A stretch of DNA of 61,288 nt from Marinovum algicola (GCF_900109145.1 NZ_FNYY01000025.1:1-61288); one strand, 5' to 3'; counted from the stretch's first letter, positions 29,064-39,866 are shown. Numbers and translations: made by a program. The notes: generated from the sequence alone by a model not told the origin.

Positions 29064-32000
29064 TCCGTCACCGTCAGCCGCCCGGATGCCGTGCGCGCAC
29101 GGTATTGCGGGCGGTACATGTCCTCGACCACCGCCGCCGGGTGGTGGAAATCGCCGGGCGAGATGGCGCGGACGACATAGGCCAGCTCGAAGGCCTGCGC
29201 GCCGTCATGTTCGACCGCCGCAAGAAAGCGGTCGGCCCGGAATTCGGCATGTCGCGCGGGAACCGGATCGAGCCAGTCGAGGGCGCGAATGTCGCCCGAG
29301 CGCAGCAGGTTCGGATTGTCGATCTCGAAGCCCGCCGGCAGCGGGTCGTCGATCATCAGCCGCGCGCCGGTCTCTTCCGCCGGGATCACCCGCAGCACCG
29401 TCACCAGCCGCGTGCCCATGGCCACCGGACCGGTGACCGGCGCGCCCTCCATGGTGAAATAGCGCCGCTCGAGCCGGTAGCCGTAACCGCCCGCCGCGAC
29501 CGCACCGGCAGGGGTGCCAAAGGTGGTAAGGGTGACATCGGTGGGCTGATCGCCGCCGTTGGTGATGCTGCGTGGCGCCGCACCGCCGTCGAACCGGCGC
29601 ACCAGCGGGCCGGTGACCGGCTCGCCGTCCAGCAGGATGCCGGAGACCGCGGGCTCGGTCACCATGGCATGGGCGGCCAGCAGCGACCAGGCCTGCTCCT
29701 GGGTCGAAAGCTCCGGCCGGGCGGTCGCGATCCGCTGTACCAGCGCGGCGCGATCCACCGCCGAAGAGCCGGCGGCCACCGCCAGCGACAACAGCCCCGC
29801 CGCATCGCGCAACCCGGTGCCGTAATCGGCCCGGTAGAGCGGCGGCTCGGCTTCGGAGGGCGGGGTCAGCTTGTCCATCGCGATGCGGAACATGGCATCG
29901 GCGCGGGTCTGATCACCATACATCGCCAGCGCCGCGCCCAATTGCGCGGCGGCCAGCGGCGTGGCGAAATCTCGGCCTTTCACATCGGCGTAATAGCGCA
30001 GGTCGCCCATTGCCGCGCTGCCTTCGCGTGCCAGCACCATCAGCGCATAGGCGATATCCTCGCCCCCGGTGTCAAAATCGGGGGCGTAGTTCACCCGGTT
30101 GCCCAGATTGTCCATCGCCTGGCGAAAGGCCTGATCGGGCACGGCAAACCCCTGCGCCCGCGCGCGGCTCAGGAAATCGGTGACATAGGCGTCGAGCCAG
30201 AAATCGCCCGACTCGGCCTGCCAGAGACCGAAAGCGCCATTCGGCGCCTGCCGCGTCAGGATGCGGGCAACGGTCGAATCGATGCGCGTCTGAATGCGGG
30301 TCGTTTCGGTCAGGCCCATCGCCTCGGCCACCGAGGACATGTAAAGCAACGGCATCGCCTGGCTGGTGATCTGTTCGGTGCAGCCATAGGGATAGCGGTC
30401 GAGCGCAGCGAGCATGCGCGGCGCATCGAACCGCGCCAGCGGCCCGGCGGAGACCAGCGCCGAGGCACCGCGCGGGCGCAGCCCGGCAAAGACATTGTCG
30501 TCAAAGCTGAAGGTCTCGCCGGGGGCCAGGCTGAAGCGGCGGGTTTCCGAGATCTCGGGATCGTTGTTGCGCACCGCCACGGTCAACCGCTTGCGCAGCA
30601 CCTGCCCCGCCGGGGTGGTCAGCGCGACGGTGATCGCGTGGTCACCCGCGGCCTGCGCGGTGAGTGGCACGACAACCCGCGCCTTGGCCTGTTCGCCCAG
30701 CATCAGGCTTTCGGGAATCGCCCCGGTGTCGAGGCCGAGGCCCGCACCGGTGACCGCGAGGTCGATCCGCCCGGCCGGCCCCTCGGCGTGGGTGATTTCC
30801 AGCAGCATCCGGCTGCTGTCACCTGGGGCCAGGAAGCGCGGCAGGCTGGCACTGACCACCACCGGATCGCGCACCAGCACATCGCGTTCGGCCTGCCCCA
30901 CCCCGGTGGGCGACCAGGCCACGGCAGCCAGCCGGACGGTGCCGTTGAACTCGGGGATGTCAAAGGTCAGCTCGGCCCGGCCTTCGGGCCCGACCTGCAC
31001 CGGTCCGGAGAACAGCGCCACCAGCTCTTCGGTCGGCGGCGGGCTGTCATAACGGCCGGCCTCGCCGGCATCGCCGCCGGAGCGGACCCGCCCCATGGCG
31101 CCGTCGAGCCCGTTGATCAGCCGGCCGTAGAGGTCGCGCATCTCGACGCCGAGCTTGCGCTGACCGAAGTAATGGCCTCGGGGATCGGGGCTTTGGAACC
31201 CGGTGATGTTGAGAATGCCCAGGTCGGTCGCGGCAACGGTCACATAGGCGGTTTCGCCCTCGGCGATGCCATCGACCTGCACCTGTGCCCTCAGCGGCCC
31301 GCGTGGCGCCGAGGTCTCGCCGGTGATCAGCGAGACATCGAGTGCCCGCGCGCCGGGATCGATGCCGGCATGGGCCAGGCCGAGCGCCCGGGCCGGGGCC
31401 TGCCCGGAGGGGGCATCCATCGGCCGGATCACCGTGGCCGTGACATAGGCACCGGCGCCCCAGTCGTCGGTCACCGGCAGGGCGACGGTGTTCTCGCCCT
31501 CGCTGACCGCGATGCTCTGCATGTCGATCACCCGGTGCGACATCACGGTAATCAGCGCCGTGCCGGCATACCGCGGCACCAGCCGCAGGGTGGCCGTCTC
31601 GCCCGGGCGATAGGCCGGCTTGTCGAGCGACAGCTCCAGCATATCCGGCGTTTCGGTGGCATCGGCGGGCGCATACCAGCCGGCCCAGAAATCGGTCGAG
31701 GCGGCGACATAGCCGTCGTCGCCCTGACGTTCGACCACCAGCTCGTAATTGCCCCAGTCGACATCCGCACCGATCTCGACCGGGATGGCGCCCAGCGTGA
31801 CCTCGCCGCTGGCGGCCTCGGTGCGGGTGACCACCGGCTCCCAGTTCCATTCGCCGTGCAGGCGATACCATTCATAGCGCGTGCGCACCCGGTTCAGCGT
31901 CCATTTCACCGGCAGCGCGGCAGGTTGGCCCCGGGCATCCAGCCCGATCAGCCGGAATCGCGCCTCGCCGCCCTCCTGAACCACACCGTCGAATTGCGGC

Positions 32001-34495
32001 TTGATGCCGATCACCGGGCCGGCGGCGGCCAGGGCGCGGGTCAGCCGGCGTTCCACCGGCCGGCCGGAGCCTTCGGAGAGGGAGACGACGACCTGCGCCT
32101 GCATCGGCAGGTCTGCCGCCGCGCCGTCGATCTCGGGAAAGCTCAGCGGCGTGGTCAGCCGCCCCGCCGCATCGGTGCGCAGATCGCCCTCAAGGTAGCG
32201 CGTGCGCGGATCGAACGCCACATCATGCCGGCCAAAGCGGTAGCCCTCCCAGCCGTCGATGGCCTCGGCGCGCGAGAGCCGCACCCGGACCTCGGCCGGC
32301 AGATCGGCCCCCGGCGCGCCAAAGAGATAGCGCGCATCGATGGTCAGCTCCGGGCTGTCGGCCAGGGTGACCCGGCCTTCCGGCAGCGAGAGGTCGAAAT
32401 CGATCCGCTCGGGCAGGAAATCCTCGACCAGCACGCTCCGCGTCGCCAGGGCGGGCGCTTCGGGGTCGGAATGCAGCGCGATCCGCCAGGTGCCGCGCGG
32501 CACGGTGGTGCCCAGCGGCATCTCGAAGACATGGCCGCCGGCCCGGGGGGCCTGCGACAGGTGGCGGGCGTATTCCACCCCGTCAGGACGGGTCAGCACC
32601 GCCACCAGCGGCAGGCCCTCGATGGCCCTGGCCCGGGCATCGCGTGCCAGCGCGGTGGCATAGATCACCTCGCCGGCGCGATAGGCGCCCCGGTCGGTGG
32701 CCAGAAAGACATCGACCGGGCCGGCCGGAGCACGCCCTTCGACGCCGCGGTCCGAGAGATCGAAGGCCGGATCCGTCAGCGACAGAAAGGCGATGTCGTC
32801 GGCGGTCTTGGCCACCAGCAGCGCCGGGGCGGCGCCCTGGGTGCCGCGGGTCAGCCCGGGGTCGAAGCGCACATGACCGGCCGCGTCGGTCCGGGCTTCG
32901 GCCAGCACCCGGTTGGCCTGGGAAACCAGCTGCACCGCCACGCCGTCGCGCGCGCGCGCATCGCCGAGACCGCGAATGAAGACATGCAGCCCGTCGGTGC
33001 CGGACAGGCTTGCCAGCCCCAGATCGGAGAGCACGAACCATTGCGTCGCCGAATTGTCGGAATATTCATCCTCGCCCGGCACCCGCGCGGTAAGCGCATA
33101 GATCCCCGGCGGCTGATCGGCCAGCACCGCGCCCATCGGCAAGCGGGTGGTCACATCGCGATTGAGCTGCTGGTCGACCTCGCCGGTGCCCTGCCAGATG
33201 GTTTCGCCCACCTCCCGCTCGAACCGCCGCTCGGTGTAATAGCCCATGGGCGCGCCGAAATAGCTGTCCTGGATGGCGCGCAGGAGGTTGCGGTCCGACA
33301 CCCGTCGCAGCGTGAGATCGACCTCGGAGAGATTGACCGTCTCGATCGGCAGCCCGGCATCCTGCGACCGTGGCAGCACATAGGCCCGGCCCTTGAAGGT
33401 GACGGCCGGCGCGCGGTCGCGGATATATTGCGTGAGGGTCACATCTCTGGTCAGCCGTTCGCCGGACGCGGCCGGAAGCCCGGCGCGCAGGGTGATCGCA
33501 TAGCGCGTGCCATGCGCCACGCCGCCGACACAGATTTCCCGCTCGGTGGCGCTGACCACGAGGCCGGGATCGGGCAGCCGGACATATGGCGTGTAATCCA
33601 GCCCCGCGCGCAGCAGATCTTCGGAAAAGGCGGCGCAGATGCGCGGCTCGGCGCGGTCGCTTTCGACCCGGTGATCGGTGACGCGAAAGCCGTATTTTCC
33701 AATCGCGTCATCCAGCGCGGCCACCACGTCGGCGCGCGGCAGCAGGGCCTCGGCCAGCCGCAATGTCGGCACCATCTCTTTCCCGCGCCCGGCCGCTTCC
33801 AGCGCCTCGGCCAGCACCAGCAGCGCCGCGACGCGGCCCGCCTCGGCCGGCGCGCGCAGATAGCCGTTGACGCCGGCCGCCACCGCGCTGTCGGCCAGCT
33901 GCCGCTGCTCCGAACTGCGGTCCGCGGCCGCGCCAATGGCCAGCGCCAGGCGGGCATATTCGACCCAGAGATCGGCGGCATCGCTCTGCGCCAGTGCCGC
34001 GCCGGTCCAGTGCAGCGCATTGCCGAGATCGCCTTCGGCCTCTTTCTCGCGGGCGGCGGTCAGCAGCACCTCGACCGTCCACTTGCCGCCCATGTGCCTC
34101 TGGCCCAGGCCCTCGGCCTGCGCCAGCGCCGCATCGAGATCGGCTCTCGGCAGAAAGGCCAGATCGCCCGCGCGCGGTTCGGCCCGCGCCATAACCTCGG
34201 GATCGGTCGGCACCACAATGGCGGAAATCGCCCCTTCATAGGCCTGCCGCTCGCTTACCGAAGTCTTGGGGAAACAGGCGTTGGAGCGGCTGTTGAAGGT
34301 AAAGGCGGCGCAGGCGCTGTCGGACAGGCAAATCCGCTGGCAGGCCTCCAGCGAGGTATCGAAAAGCGCCTGAAGATCGGAGCCGAAGAAATCGATGTCG
34401 CGCGATACGACCACACGCCGGTCAGGCAGGATATCCTCGGCCAGCGCCGGCACGGCAAGGGTTACAAGCGACAGAGCAAAGAGAAAGCGGCGCAT
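29060..34495 (-). CDS. yfhM: Bacterial alpha-2-macroglobulin with N-terminal PAN-like domain
   Basis: This 1811-aa exported protein starts with the signal peptide MRRFLFALSLVTLAVPALA. A short Cys-rich domain follows (about 25-90; CQRICLSDSACAAFTFNSRS, then CFP) that looks like a PAN/apple module, as seen in some family members. The macroglobulin domains fill the middle. The thioester motif is intact as YGCTEQ (C1372), so covalent trapping of attacking proteases is plausible. The mature N-terminus does not begin with a lipobox cysteine, so it seems periplasmic rather than lipid-anchored, unlike E. coli YfhM. It is translated upstream of, and coupled to, pbpC. Confidence 0.93.
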   Translation of the reverse strand: MRRFLFALSLVTLAVPALAEDILPDRRVVVSRDIDFFGSDLQALFDTSLEACQRICLSDSACAAFTFNSRSNACFPKTSVSERQAYEGAISAIVVPTDPEVMARAEPRAGDLAFLPRADLDAALAQAEGLGQRHMGGKWTVEVLLTAAREKEAEGDLGNALHWTGAALAQSDAADLWVEYARLALAIGAAADRSSEQRQLADSAVAAGVNGYLRAPAEAGRVAALLVLAEALEAAGRGKEMVPTLRLAEALLPRADVVAALDDAIGKYGFRVTDHRVESDRAEPRICAAFSEDLLRAGLDYTPYVRLPDPGLVVSATEREICVGGVAHGTRYAITLRAGLPAASGERLTRDVTLTQYIRDRAPAVTFKGRAYVLPRSQDAGLPIETVNLSEVDLTLRRVSDRNLLRAIQDSYFGAPMGYYTERRFEREVGETIWQGTGEVDQQLNRDVTTRLPMGAVLADQPPGIYALTARVPGEDEYSDNSATQWFVLSDLGLASLSGTDGLHVFIRGLGDARARDGVAVQLVSQANRVLAEARTDAAGHVRFDPGLTRGTQGAAPALLVAKTADDIAFLSLTDPAFDLSDRGVEGRAPAGPVDVFLATDRGAYRAGEVIYATALARDARARAIEGLPLVAVLTRPDGVEYARHLSQAPRAGGHVFEMPLGTTVPRGTWRIALHSDPEAPALATRSVLVEDFLPERIDFDLSLPEGRVTLADSPELTIDARYLFGAPGADLPAEVRVRLSRAEAIDGWEGYRFGRHDVAFDPRTRYLEGDLRTDAAGRLTTPLSFPEIDGAAADLPMQAQVVVSLSEGSGRPVERRLTRALAAAGPVIGIKPQFDGVVQEGGEARFRLIGLDARGQPAALPVKWTLNRVRTRYEWYRLHGEWNWEPVVTRTEAASGEVTLGAIPVEIGADVDWGNYELVVERQGDDGYVAASTDFWAGWYAPADATETPDMLELSLDKPAYRPGETATLRLVPRYAGTALITVMSHRVIDMQSIAVSEGENTVALPVTDDWGAGAYVTATVIRPMDAPSGQAPARALGLAHAGIDPGARALDVSLITGETSAPRGPLRAQVQVDGIAEGETAYVTVAATDLGILNITGFQSPDPRGHYFGQRKLGVEMRDLYGRLINGLDGAMGRVRSGGDAGEAGRYDSPPPTEELVALFSGPVQVGPEGRAELTFDIPEFNGTVRLAAVAWSPTGVGQAERDVLVRDPVVVSASLPRFLAPGDSSRMLLEITHAEGPAGRIDLAVTGAGLGLDTGAIPESLMLGEQAKARVVVPLTAQAAGDHAITVALTTPAGQVLRKRLTVAVRNNDPEISETRRFSLAPGETFSFDDNVFAGLRPRGASALVSAGPLARFDAPRMLAALDRYPYGCTEQITSQAMPLLYMSSVAEAMGLTETTRIQTRIDSTVARILTRQAPNGAFGLWQAESGDFWLDAYVTDFLSRARAQGFAVPDQAFRQAMDNLGNRVNYAPDFDTGGEDIAYALMVLAREGSAAMGDLRYYADVKGRDFATPLAAAQLGAALAMYGDQTRADAMFRIAMDKLTPPSEAEPPLYRADYGTGLRDAAGLLSLAVAAGSSAVDRAALVQRIATARPELSTQEQAWSLLAAHAMVTEPAVSGILLDGEPVTGPLVRRFDGGAAPRSITNGGDQPTDVTLTTFGTPAGAVAAGGYGYRLERRYFTMEGAPVTGPVAMGTRLVTVLRVIPAEETGARLMIDDPLPAGFEIDNPNLLRSGDIRALDWLDPVPARHAEFRADRFLAAVEHDGAQAFELAYVVRAISPGDFHHPAAVVEDMYRPQYRARTASGRLTVTE

Positions 34496-34671
34496 GAAAA
34501 GACCTCCGGGCTAAATGCCACCAGTGTCTCATGTGCCGGCTCGACCTGGCAACGATTCCCGCCCTGGCGTCAATGCTGCGTCAATTGCCGCTCCCGGCGC
34601 GGCTTAAACAGATCTTCACCCCTTGCCGCCAAGGTGCCGCCAATGAGCCGAAGAACGACCGGAGCCGGGCG

Positions 34672-36879
34672 ATGACTCTCGCCAGCAAACTTGCCGAGGA
34701 ACGCCGCGCCCGCCTTGCGGCGGAGCGCCTGCTCGAGCTCAAGCAGGCCGAGCTTTTTGCCGCCAATCGCAAGCTTGGCCATCATGCCCGCGCGCTGAGC
34801 GAGGAGATCGTCGAAAAGCGCGCCGAAATGGCCACGGTGCGCGACGAGAACCAGCGGGTGAAATCCGACCTCACCCGCGCCACCGAAAACCTCGAGGTCG
34901 CCGAACGCCGGCTGGGTCAGGCGGTGGAAACCATCGAGGACGGATTTGCCTTCTTCGACGCCAATCACTGTCTGATCTTTGCCAATTCCGCCTATCTCTC
35001 GGTGTTCGACGGGATCGAGGAAATCCAGCCCGGCATCTCCTTTGCCCGTGTCCTGCAATTGCTGACCGAAGAGGGCATCGTCGACACCGACGACCTTGCC
35101 CCGGCCGACTGGCGCGCGATGATGCTGGGGCGCTGGCAATCGCCCAGTCCCGAACCGGTGACCCTCAGGCTCTGGAATGACAATTACATCCGCGTGCATG
35201 ACCGGCGCGGAGAGGCCGGCGACGTGGTGAGCCTTGTGCTCAATATCACCGACACCATCCGCTATGAAAAAGACCTGCGCCGGGCGCGCAACCGGGCCGA
35301 GGCGGCGAACCGCGCCAAATCGGCCTTTCTCGCCAATATGAGCCACGAGATCCGCACTCCGATGAACGGCGTGATCGGCATGGCCGAACTGTTGACCGAT
35401 ACCGAGCTGAGCGAAGAACAGCGGCTTTACGTCAACACCATGCGCAGCTCTGGCGAGGCGCTTCTGGTGATCATCAACGACGTGCTCGATTATTCCAAGA
35501 TCGAGGCTGACAAGCTCGAGCTGCACCCCGAAACCTTCGATCTCGAACGCGCGATCCACGAGATCGTCATGCTGCTGCAACCCACGGCCCGCGACAAGGG
35601 GATCGACCTGCTGGTCGATTACGACATCTTCCTGCCGACGCAATTTTTCGGCGATCCCGGGCGCATCCGCCAGGTGCTGACCAATATCATCGGCAATGCG
35701 GTGAAATTCACCCTCAGGGGCCATGTGCTCACCCGCGTGGTGGGGGTGCCGCGCGACGATGGCACATCGGCCATCCATGTCACGGTCGAGGATACCGGCA
35801 TCGGCATTCCGCCCGACCAGCTTGGCCATGTGTTCGGCGAATTCAACCAGGTCGAGAGCGAGCGCAACCGGAAATTCGAAGGCACCGGGCTGGGGCTGGC
35901 CATCACCAAGCGGCTGATCGGCCTGATGGGCGGCGAAGTCTGGGTCGACAGCGTGCAGGGCCAGGGCTCTAGCTTCGGCTTTACCCTCACCTTGCCCTGC
36001 CCCTCGGGCGAGACCGTGCAACCGCCGGTGATGCCGCGCCATCTGCGCCGGGTGCTGATCGTCGATGACAAACCGGTCAACCGGCTGATCCTGGAAAAGC
36101 AGCTTCAGGTCATGCTGGTGGAAACCGCGAGCTGCGCCAATGGTCGCGAGGCACTTGACCTGGTCAGCCAGGGGGGCGGGTTCGACCTCGTGCTGACCGA
36201 TCACAACATGCCCGAACTTGACGGGCTCGAGCTTGCCGAGGCGCTGCGCGCGGCCGGGCAGGAGGCGCCGATCGTGATGCTCAGCTCGAACACCGGCTTT
36301 GCCGAGCAGGATCCGGCCGCCAGGCATTTGCATGCCATCCTGCAAAAACCGGTGCCGCGTGCCCGGCTATTCGAGGTGCTCAGCGGTGTCACCGAGGCGC
36401 CGCTAGTCGCCGCACCTCCGTCCTTACCAAAACTGCCGCCGCCGCCGGCCGCGGAAAAGTCGGAACCGGAGCCGCCCGAGGCGGTCAGGCTGCGAGTCCT
36501 CGCCGCCGAGGACAACCGGACCAATCAGTTCGTTTTCCGCAAGATGGTCAAATCCCTGCCGGTCGATCTGCATTTCGCCAACAATGGCGTCGAGGCGGTG
36601 GCGCTTTTTCGCGAGCTTCGGCCCGATATCGTCTTTATGGATATTTCGATGCCCGAGATGGACGGCAAGGCGGCCACCCTGGAAATCCGCAAGCTCGAGG
36701 AGGGCGGCGGGCACCGCACCCCGATCATCGCCTGCACCGCCCATGCGATGACCGGCGACCGCGAGGCGCTGATCGCGGCGGGGCTCGACGATTACATCAC
36801 CAAGCCGCTGAAACGCGCCGCCATCGAGGATATGCTGACAAAATACACGCCCCGGAAGGCGACGATGCGCGCCGGCTGA
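34672..36879 (+). CDS. Soluble hybrid histidine kinase with two receiver domains
   Basis: This 735-aa sensor kinase has no membrane segment. The order is an N-terminal coiled coil (about 1-75), a PAS domain (about 80-195, [20 protein letters not shown]), and a dimerisation/phosphoacceptor domain with H225 in [10 protein letters not shown]. An ATPase domain follows ([34 protein letters not shown]), then two receivers with phosphoacceptors D510 ([11 protein letters not shown]) and D657 ([11 protein letters not shown]). The ATG at 34672 has GGAG upstream; an in-frame start at 34531 exists but adds a low-quality leader. No partner regulator gene is adjacent. The signal is probably cytoplasmic and unknown. 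It diverges from the macroglobulin gene. Confidence 0.92.
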   Translation: MTLASKLAEERRARLAAERLLELKQAELFAANRKLGHHARALSEEIVEKRAEMATVRDENQRVKSDLTRATENLEVAERRLGQAVETIEDGFAFFDANHCLIFANSAYLSVFDGIEEIQPGISFARVLQLLTEEGIVDTDDLAPADWRAMMLGRWQSPSPEPVTLRLWNDNYIRVHDRRGEAGDVVSLVLNITDTIRYEKDLRRARNRAEAANRAKSAFLANMSHEIRTPMNGVIGMAELLTDTELSEEQRLYVNTMRSSGEALLVIINDVLDYSKIEADKLELHPETFDLERAIHEIVMLLQPTARDKGIDLLVDYDIFLPTQFFGDPGRIRQVLTNIIGNAVKFTLRGHVLTRVVGVPRDDGTSAIHVTVEDTGIGIPPDQLGHVFGEFNQVESERNRKFEGTGLGLAITKRLIGLMGGEVWVDSVQGQGSSFGFTLTLPCPSGETVQPPVMPRHLRRVLIVDDKPVNRLILEKQLQVMLVETASCANGREALDLVSQGGGFDLVLTDHNMPELDGLELAEALRAAGQEAPIVMLSSNTGFAEQDPAARHLHAILQKPVPRARLFEVLSGVTEAPLVAAPPSLPKLPPPPAAEKSEPEPPEAVRLRVLAAEDNRTNQFVFRKMVKSLPVDLHFANNGVEAVALFRELRPDIVFMDISMPEMDGKAATLEIRKLEEGGGHRTPIIACTAHAMTGDREALIAAGLDDYITKPLKRAAIEDMLTKYTPRKATMRAG

Positions 36880-36880
36880 G

Positions 36881-36913
36881 GGGTGTCGGCCGCGCAGGGG
36901 CGGGCCGACACCC
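36881..36913. terminator. Symmetric hairpin between the kinase gene and yaaA
   Basis: GGGTGTCGGCC (36881-36891) pairs perfectly with GGCCGACACCC (36903-36913) over an 11-nt loop. It lies two bases after the kinase stop and eight before the yaaA stop, so it probably ends both convergent genes. No T-run is present. Confidence 0.55.
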
Positions 36914-36920
36914 GCCCGGC

Positions 36921-37691
36921 CTAGCCCCTGTCGTCGTGCAGGAACGCAGGGCGATCCGGTTCCGACAGCTCTTCGTTGTAACGATAGCCGCCGAGATCGA
37001 AGCCGAGCAGGTCGTCAGGCGCGGTGAGCCTGGTCTGCACCACATAACGCGCCATCGCGCCGCGCGCTTTCTTGGCAAAGAAGCTGATGATCTTGGGCTG
37101 GCCGTTCTTCATGTCATAGAACTGCGGCGTCACCACCCGCGGCTTCAGCGCCTTGAGATCAACCGCGCCGAAATATTCCTGGCTGGCGCAATTGACCAGC
37201 ACCGCGCTGCCGGTGGCCTCGGCCTGGGCGTTCAGCGCCCGGGCGATCCGGTCGCCCCAGTAGTGATAAAGATTGCTGCCGCGCCGCGTCTTGAGTCGCG
37301 ACCCCATTTCAAGCCGGTAGGGCTGGATCGCATCGAGCGGGCGCAGCACGCCGTAGAGCCCCGACAGCACCCGCAGATGATCCTGGGCATAACGCAGCTC
37401 GTACGGCTCGAGCGACCGCGCCTCGAGCCCCTGATAGGTGTCGCCGGCAAATCCGAAGACCGCCGGGCGGGTGGCCTCCGGCGCGGGCTCGGCGGCGAAG
37501 GCCTTGAATCGGTCGCGGTTGAGCCGGGCCAGATCGTCGCTGAGGCCCATCAGCCCCTTGAGGTCGCCCAGGGTCAGGTTGCGCGCGGTCTTGGCCAGCC
37601 GCAGCGCCTCCTCCTGCATCGCAGGCGCGGTCGTCTCGACATCGACCTCTGACCAATCCAGCCGCTTGGCCGGGGAAATCACCACAAGCAT
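36921..37691 (-). CDS. yaaA: Peroxide stress protein YaaA (DUF328)
   Basis: This 256-aa YaaA/UPF0246 protein is known in E. coli to lower free iron and so limit Fenton damage during peroxide stress. It has the signature start MLVVISPAKRLDW, the central RVLSGLYGVLRPLDAIQPYR, and the NCASQEYF and KARGAMARYV segments. It is cytoplasmic, with normal length. It is leftward, 24 nt behind recQ, and probably co-transcribed with that repair helicase. Confidence 0.95.
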   Translation of the reverse strand: MLVVISPAKRLDWSEVDVETTAPAMQEEALRLAKTARNLTLGDLKGLMGLSDDLARLNRDRFKAFAAEPAPEATRPAVFGFAGDTYQGLEARSLEPYELRYAQDHLRVLSGLYGVLRPLDAIQPYRLEMGSRLKTRRGSNLYHYWGDRIARALNAQAEATGSAVLVNCASQEYFGAVDLKALKPRVVTPQFYDMKNGQPKIISFFAKKARGAMARYVVQTRLTAPDDLLGFDLGGYRYNEELSEPDRPAFLHDDRG

Positions 37692-37715
37692 CGCATCCCT
37701 CCGTTTCGCCCGGAC

Positions 37716-39761
37716 TTAGGATGCTTCGCGCAAAACGTCCAGAAAGGCCGCGCCAAAACGTTCGCTGCGCCGTTCGCCCAAGAGCCGCTCGAGCTCTTCG
37801 GGCAGCGAGGGCCGCCGTTCGGCCACCTTGGCCAGCAGCGAAGCCGAGCAAGACAGCGGTTTTTCGGTGCCACAGGCGCCGCGCGCCAGATCGGCCTGGA
37901 CCTGCATCAGCCGGTCATAGACCGCGCCGGCGTCGCGCCCGGCCAGCTTGCGCCGGGTCGGGTGCATCTCTTCCGCCGCGCCGGTGATGACGGCGAGGAA
38001 ATCGGCGCCGTAGCTGTCGAGCTTCTTGGCGCCGACGCCCGAGATCCGCGCCATCTGGTCGAGGTTCGACGGCTTGGTCTCGGCCATCTCGATCAGGGTG
38101 CGGTCGTTGAAGATGATATAGGCCGGCACGCTTGCCGCCTCGGCCAGCGCGCGTCGTTTGGCCTTGAGCGCCGACAGGAGCGGCGCATCCTCTTCGCTGA
38201 CCATCGCCTTGACCGCCGGGCGGCGTTTCGCCTGGGCCCTGGCAATCGTGTCGCGGCGCAGGGTGATCGCGGCCTCGCCACGCAGGATCGGCCGCGCGGC
38301 CTCGGTCATCCGCAACGCGCCGTGGCGTTCGGGATCGGGGCGCATCAGGTCATGGCCCATCATCTGCCGGAACACCGCCTGCCAGCCGCGCTTGTCAAAC
38401 TCGCGCCCGACGCCGAAGGTGGGCAGCTGCTCGTGGCCCTTCTGGCGCACCTTGTCGGTCTCGTTGCCCATGACGATATCGATCAGATGGCCGGCGCCGA
38501 ACCATTCGCCGGTCCGCAGCGCCGCGGAGAGCGCCTTGCGGACCGCTTCGGTGGCATCAAAGGTCTCGACCGGGGTCTGGCACAGGTCGCAGTGGCCGCA
38601 GGTTTCGGCGTCTTCGCCGAAATAGCCCAGCAGGGTCTTGCGGCGGCACTCCAGCGCTTCGGCCAGACCCAGAAGCGCGTTGAGCCGGCCGTGATCGGCG
38701 GCGCGGCGTTCCGGCGGGGCAAGGCCCTCGTCGATCTGGGTGCGGCGCAGGCGGATGTCGTCGGGGCCGAAAAGGGTCAGCGTCTCGGCCGGGCCACCAT
38801 CGCGGCCGGCGCGGCCGATCTCCTGGTAATAGGCCTCGATGGATTTCGGCAGGTCGGCATGGGCCACCCAGCGGATGTCGGGCTTGTCGACCCCCATGCC
38901 AAAGGCCACGGTGGCCACCACGATCAACCCGTCCTCGCGGGCAAAGCGGCTCTCGACGATGCGCCGGTCCTCGGCCTCCATGCCGCCATGGTAGAAACAG
39001 GCGGTGTGGCCATCCTCGGACAATGCGCGGGCCAGCCCCTCGGTCTTGGCGCGGGTGCCGCAATAGACGATGCCCGACTGGCCGCGGCGGGCGGCGGCAA
39101 AATCGAGGATCTGGCGGCGCGGGCTGTCCTTGGGCTGAAACGCCAAGTGGATGTTGGGCCGGTCGAAGCCGCGCAGGAAACGCGCCGGCTCCTCGCCGTC
39201 GAACAGCCTTGTGACGATCTCGTCCTGGGTCTCGCGGTCGGCGGTGGCGGTGAAGGCGGCCAGCGGCACGTCGAGCGCGCGGCGCAGCTCGCCGATGCGC
39301 AGATAGTCGGGGCGGAAATCATGGCCCCACTGGCTGACGCAATGCGCCTCGTCGACGGCGATCAGACCGACACCGATGCGGCGCAGCATCTGCATGGTGC
39401 CGCCGGCGGCCAGACGTTCCGGGGCGAGGTAGAGCAACTTCAGCGTGCCGGCTTCGAGCGCTTGCCAGACCGCCTCGGTCTCCTCGGGGGTGTTGCCCGA
39501 GGTCAGCGCGCCGGCCGCGACGCCGGCCTCGCGCAATCCGCGCACCTGGTCGCGCATGAGCGCGATCAGCGGCGAGATCACCACGGTCACGCCTGGGCGG
39601 AGCAGCGCCGGAAGCTGGAAACAGAGCGATTTGCCGCCGCCGGTGGGCATGATCGCCAGCACATTCTGGCCGGCCGCCACAGCCTCGACGATCTCCCCCT
39701 GACCGGGGCGGAATCCGTCGAATCCGAACACGTCCCGCAATAGCGTGGCGGCGTCGTCCAT
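37716..39761 (-). CDS. recQ: ATP-dependent DNA helicase RecQ
   Basis: This 681-aa 3'-5' helicase acts in recombination and fork repair. It has the Q-motif/Walker A region MPTGGGKSLCFQLPA, the DEAH box VDEAHCVSQWGHDFRPDY, and the motif VI-like QEIGRAGRDG. Its zinc site runs from CRRKTLLGYFGED to CGHCDLC. A winged helix and one HRDC domain (about 525-600, ISGVGAKKLDSYG) follow, and a further C-terminal extension of about 75 residues ends the protein. The start is the first ATG and agrees with family N-termini. The downstream neighbour is yaaA. Confidence 0.95.
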   Translation of the reverse strand: MDDAATLLRDVFGFDGFRPGQGEIVEAVAAGQNVLAIMPTGGGKSLCFQLPALLRPGVTVVISPLIALMRDQVRGLREAGVAAGALTSGNTPEETEAVWQALEAGTLKLLYLAPERLAAGGTMQMLRRIGVGLIAVDEAHCVSQWGHDFRPDYLRIGELRRALDVPLAAFTATADRETQDEIVTRLFDGEEPARFLRGFDRPNIHLAFQPKDSPRRQILDFAAARRGQSGIVYCGTRAKTEGLARALSEDGHTACFYHGGMEAEDRRIVESRFAREDGLIVVATVAFGMGVDKPDIRWVAHADLPKSIEAYYQEIGRAGRDGGPAETLTLFGPDDIRLRRTQIDEGLAPPERRAADHGRLNALLGLAEALECRRKTLLGYFGEDAETCGHCDLCQTPVETFDATEAVRKALSAALRTGEWFGAGHLIDIVMGNETDKVRQKGHEQLPTFGVGREFDKRGWQAVFRQMMGHDLMRPDPERHGALRMTEAARPILRGEAAITLRRDTIARAQAKRRPAVKAMVSEEDAPLLSALKAKRRALAEAASVPAYIIFNDRTLIEMAETKPSNLDQMARISGVGAKKLDSYGADFLAVITGAAEEMHPTRRKLAGRDAGAVYDRLMQVQADLARGACGTEKPLSCSASLLAKVAERRPSLPEELERLLGERRSERFGAAFLDVLREAS

Positions 39762-39845
39762 GGGGCAAAACCTGCTAGATTTGTGTCAAACTGCTCTTAT
39801 CCCAACAATCACACATTGAGATTCGGTGAACAAGGCCCCGACACC

Positions 39846-39866
39846 GCCCCGGACGTGATCCGGGGC
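39846..39866. repeat. Dispersed GCCCCGGA/TCCGGGGC palindrome, copy 1
   Basis: GCCCCGGA (39846-39853) and TCCGGGGC (39859-39866) form an inverted repeat just behind yggT. Related units lie at 44161-44182 and 45231-45251, all intergenic, consistent with a REP-like family. Confidence 0.6.

Noticed and set aside
29105-34675. Open frame of 1856 codons on the plus strand opposite the macroglobulin gene
   Set aside because: It is the antisense shadow of a GC-rich gene with a strong third-position bias; its translation is rich in Arg, Gly, His and Gln and has no domain, while the minus strand encodes a full protein family.
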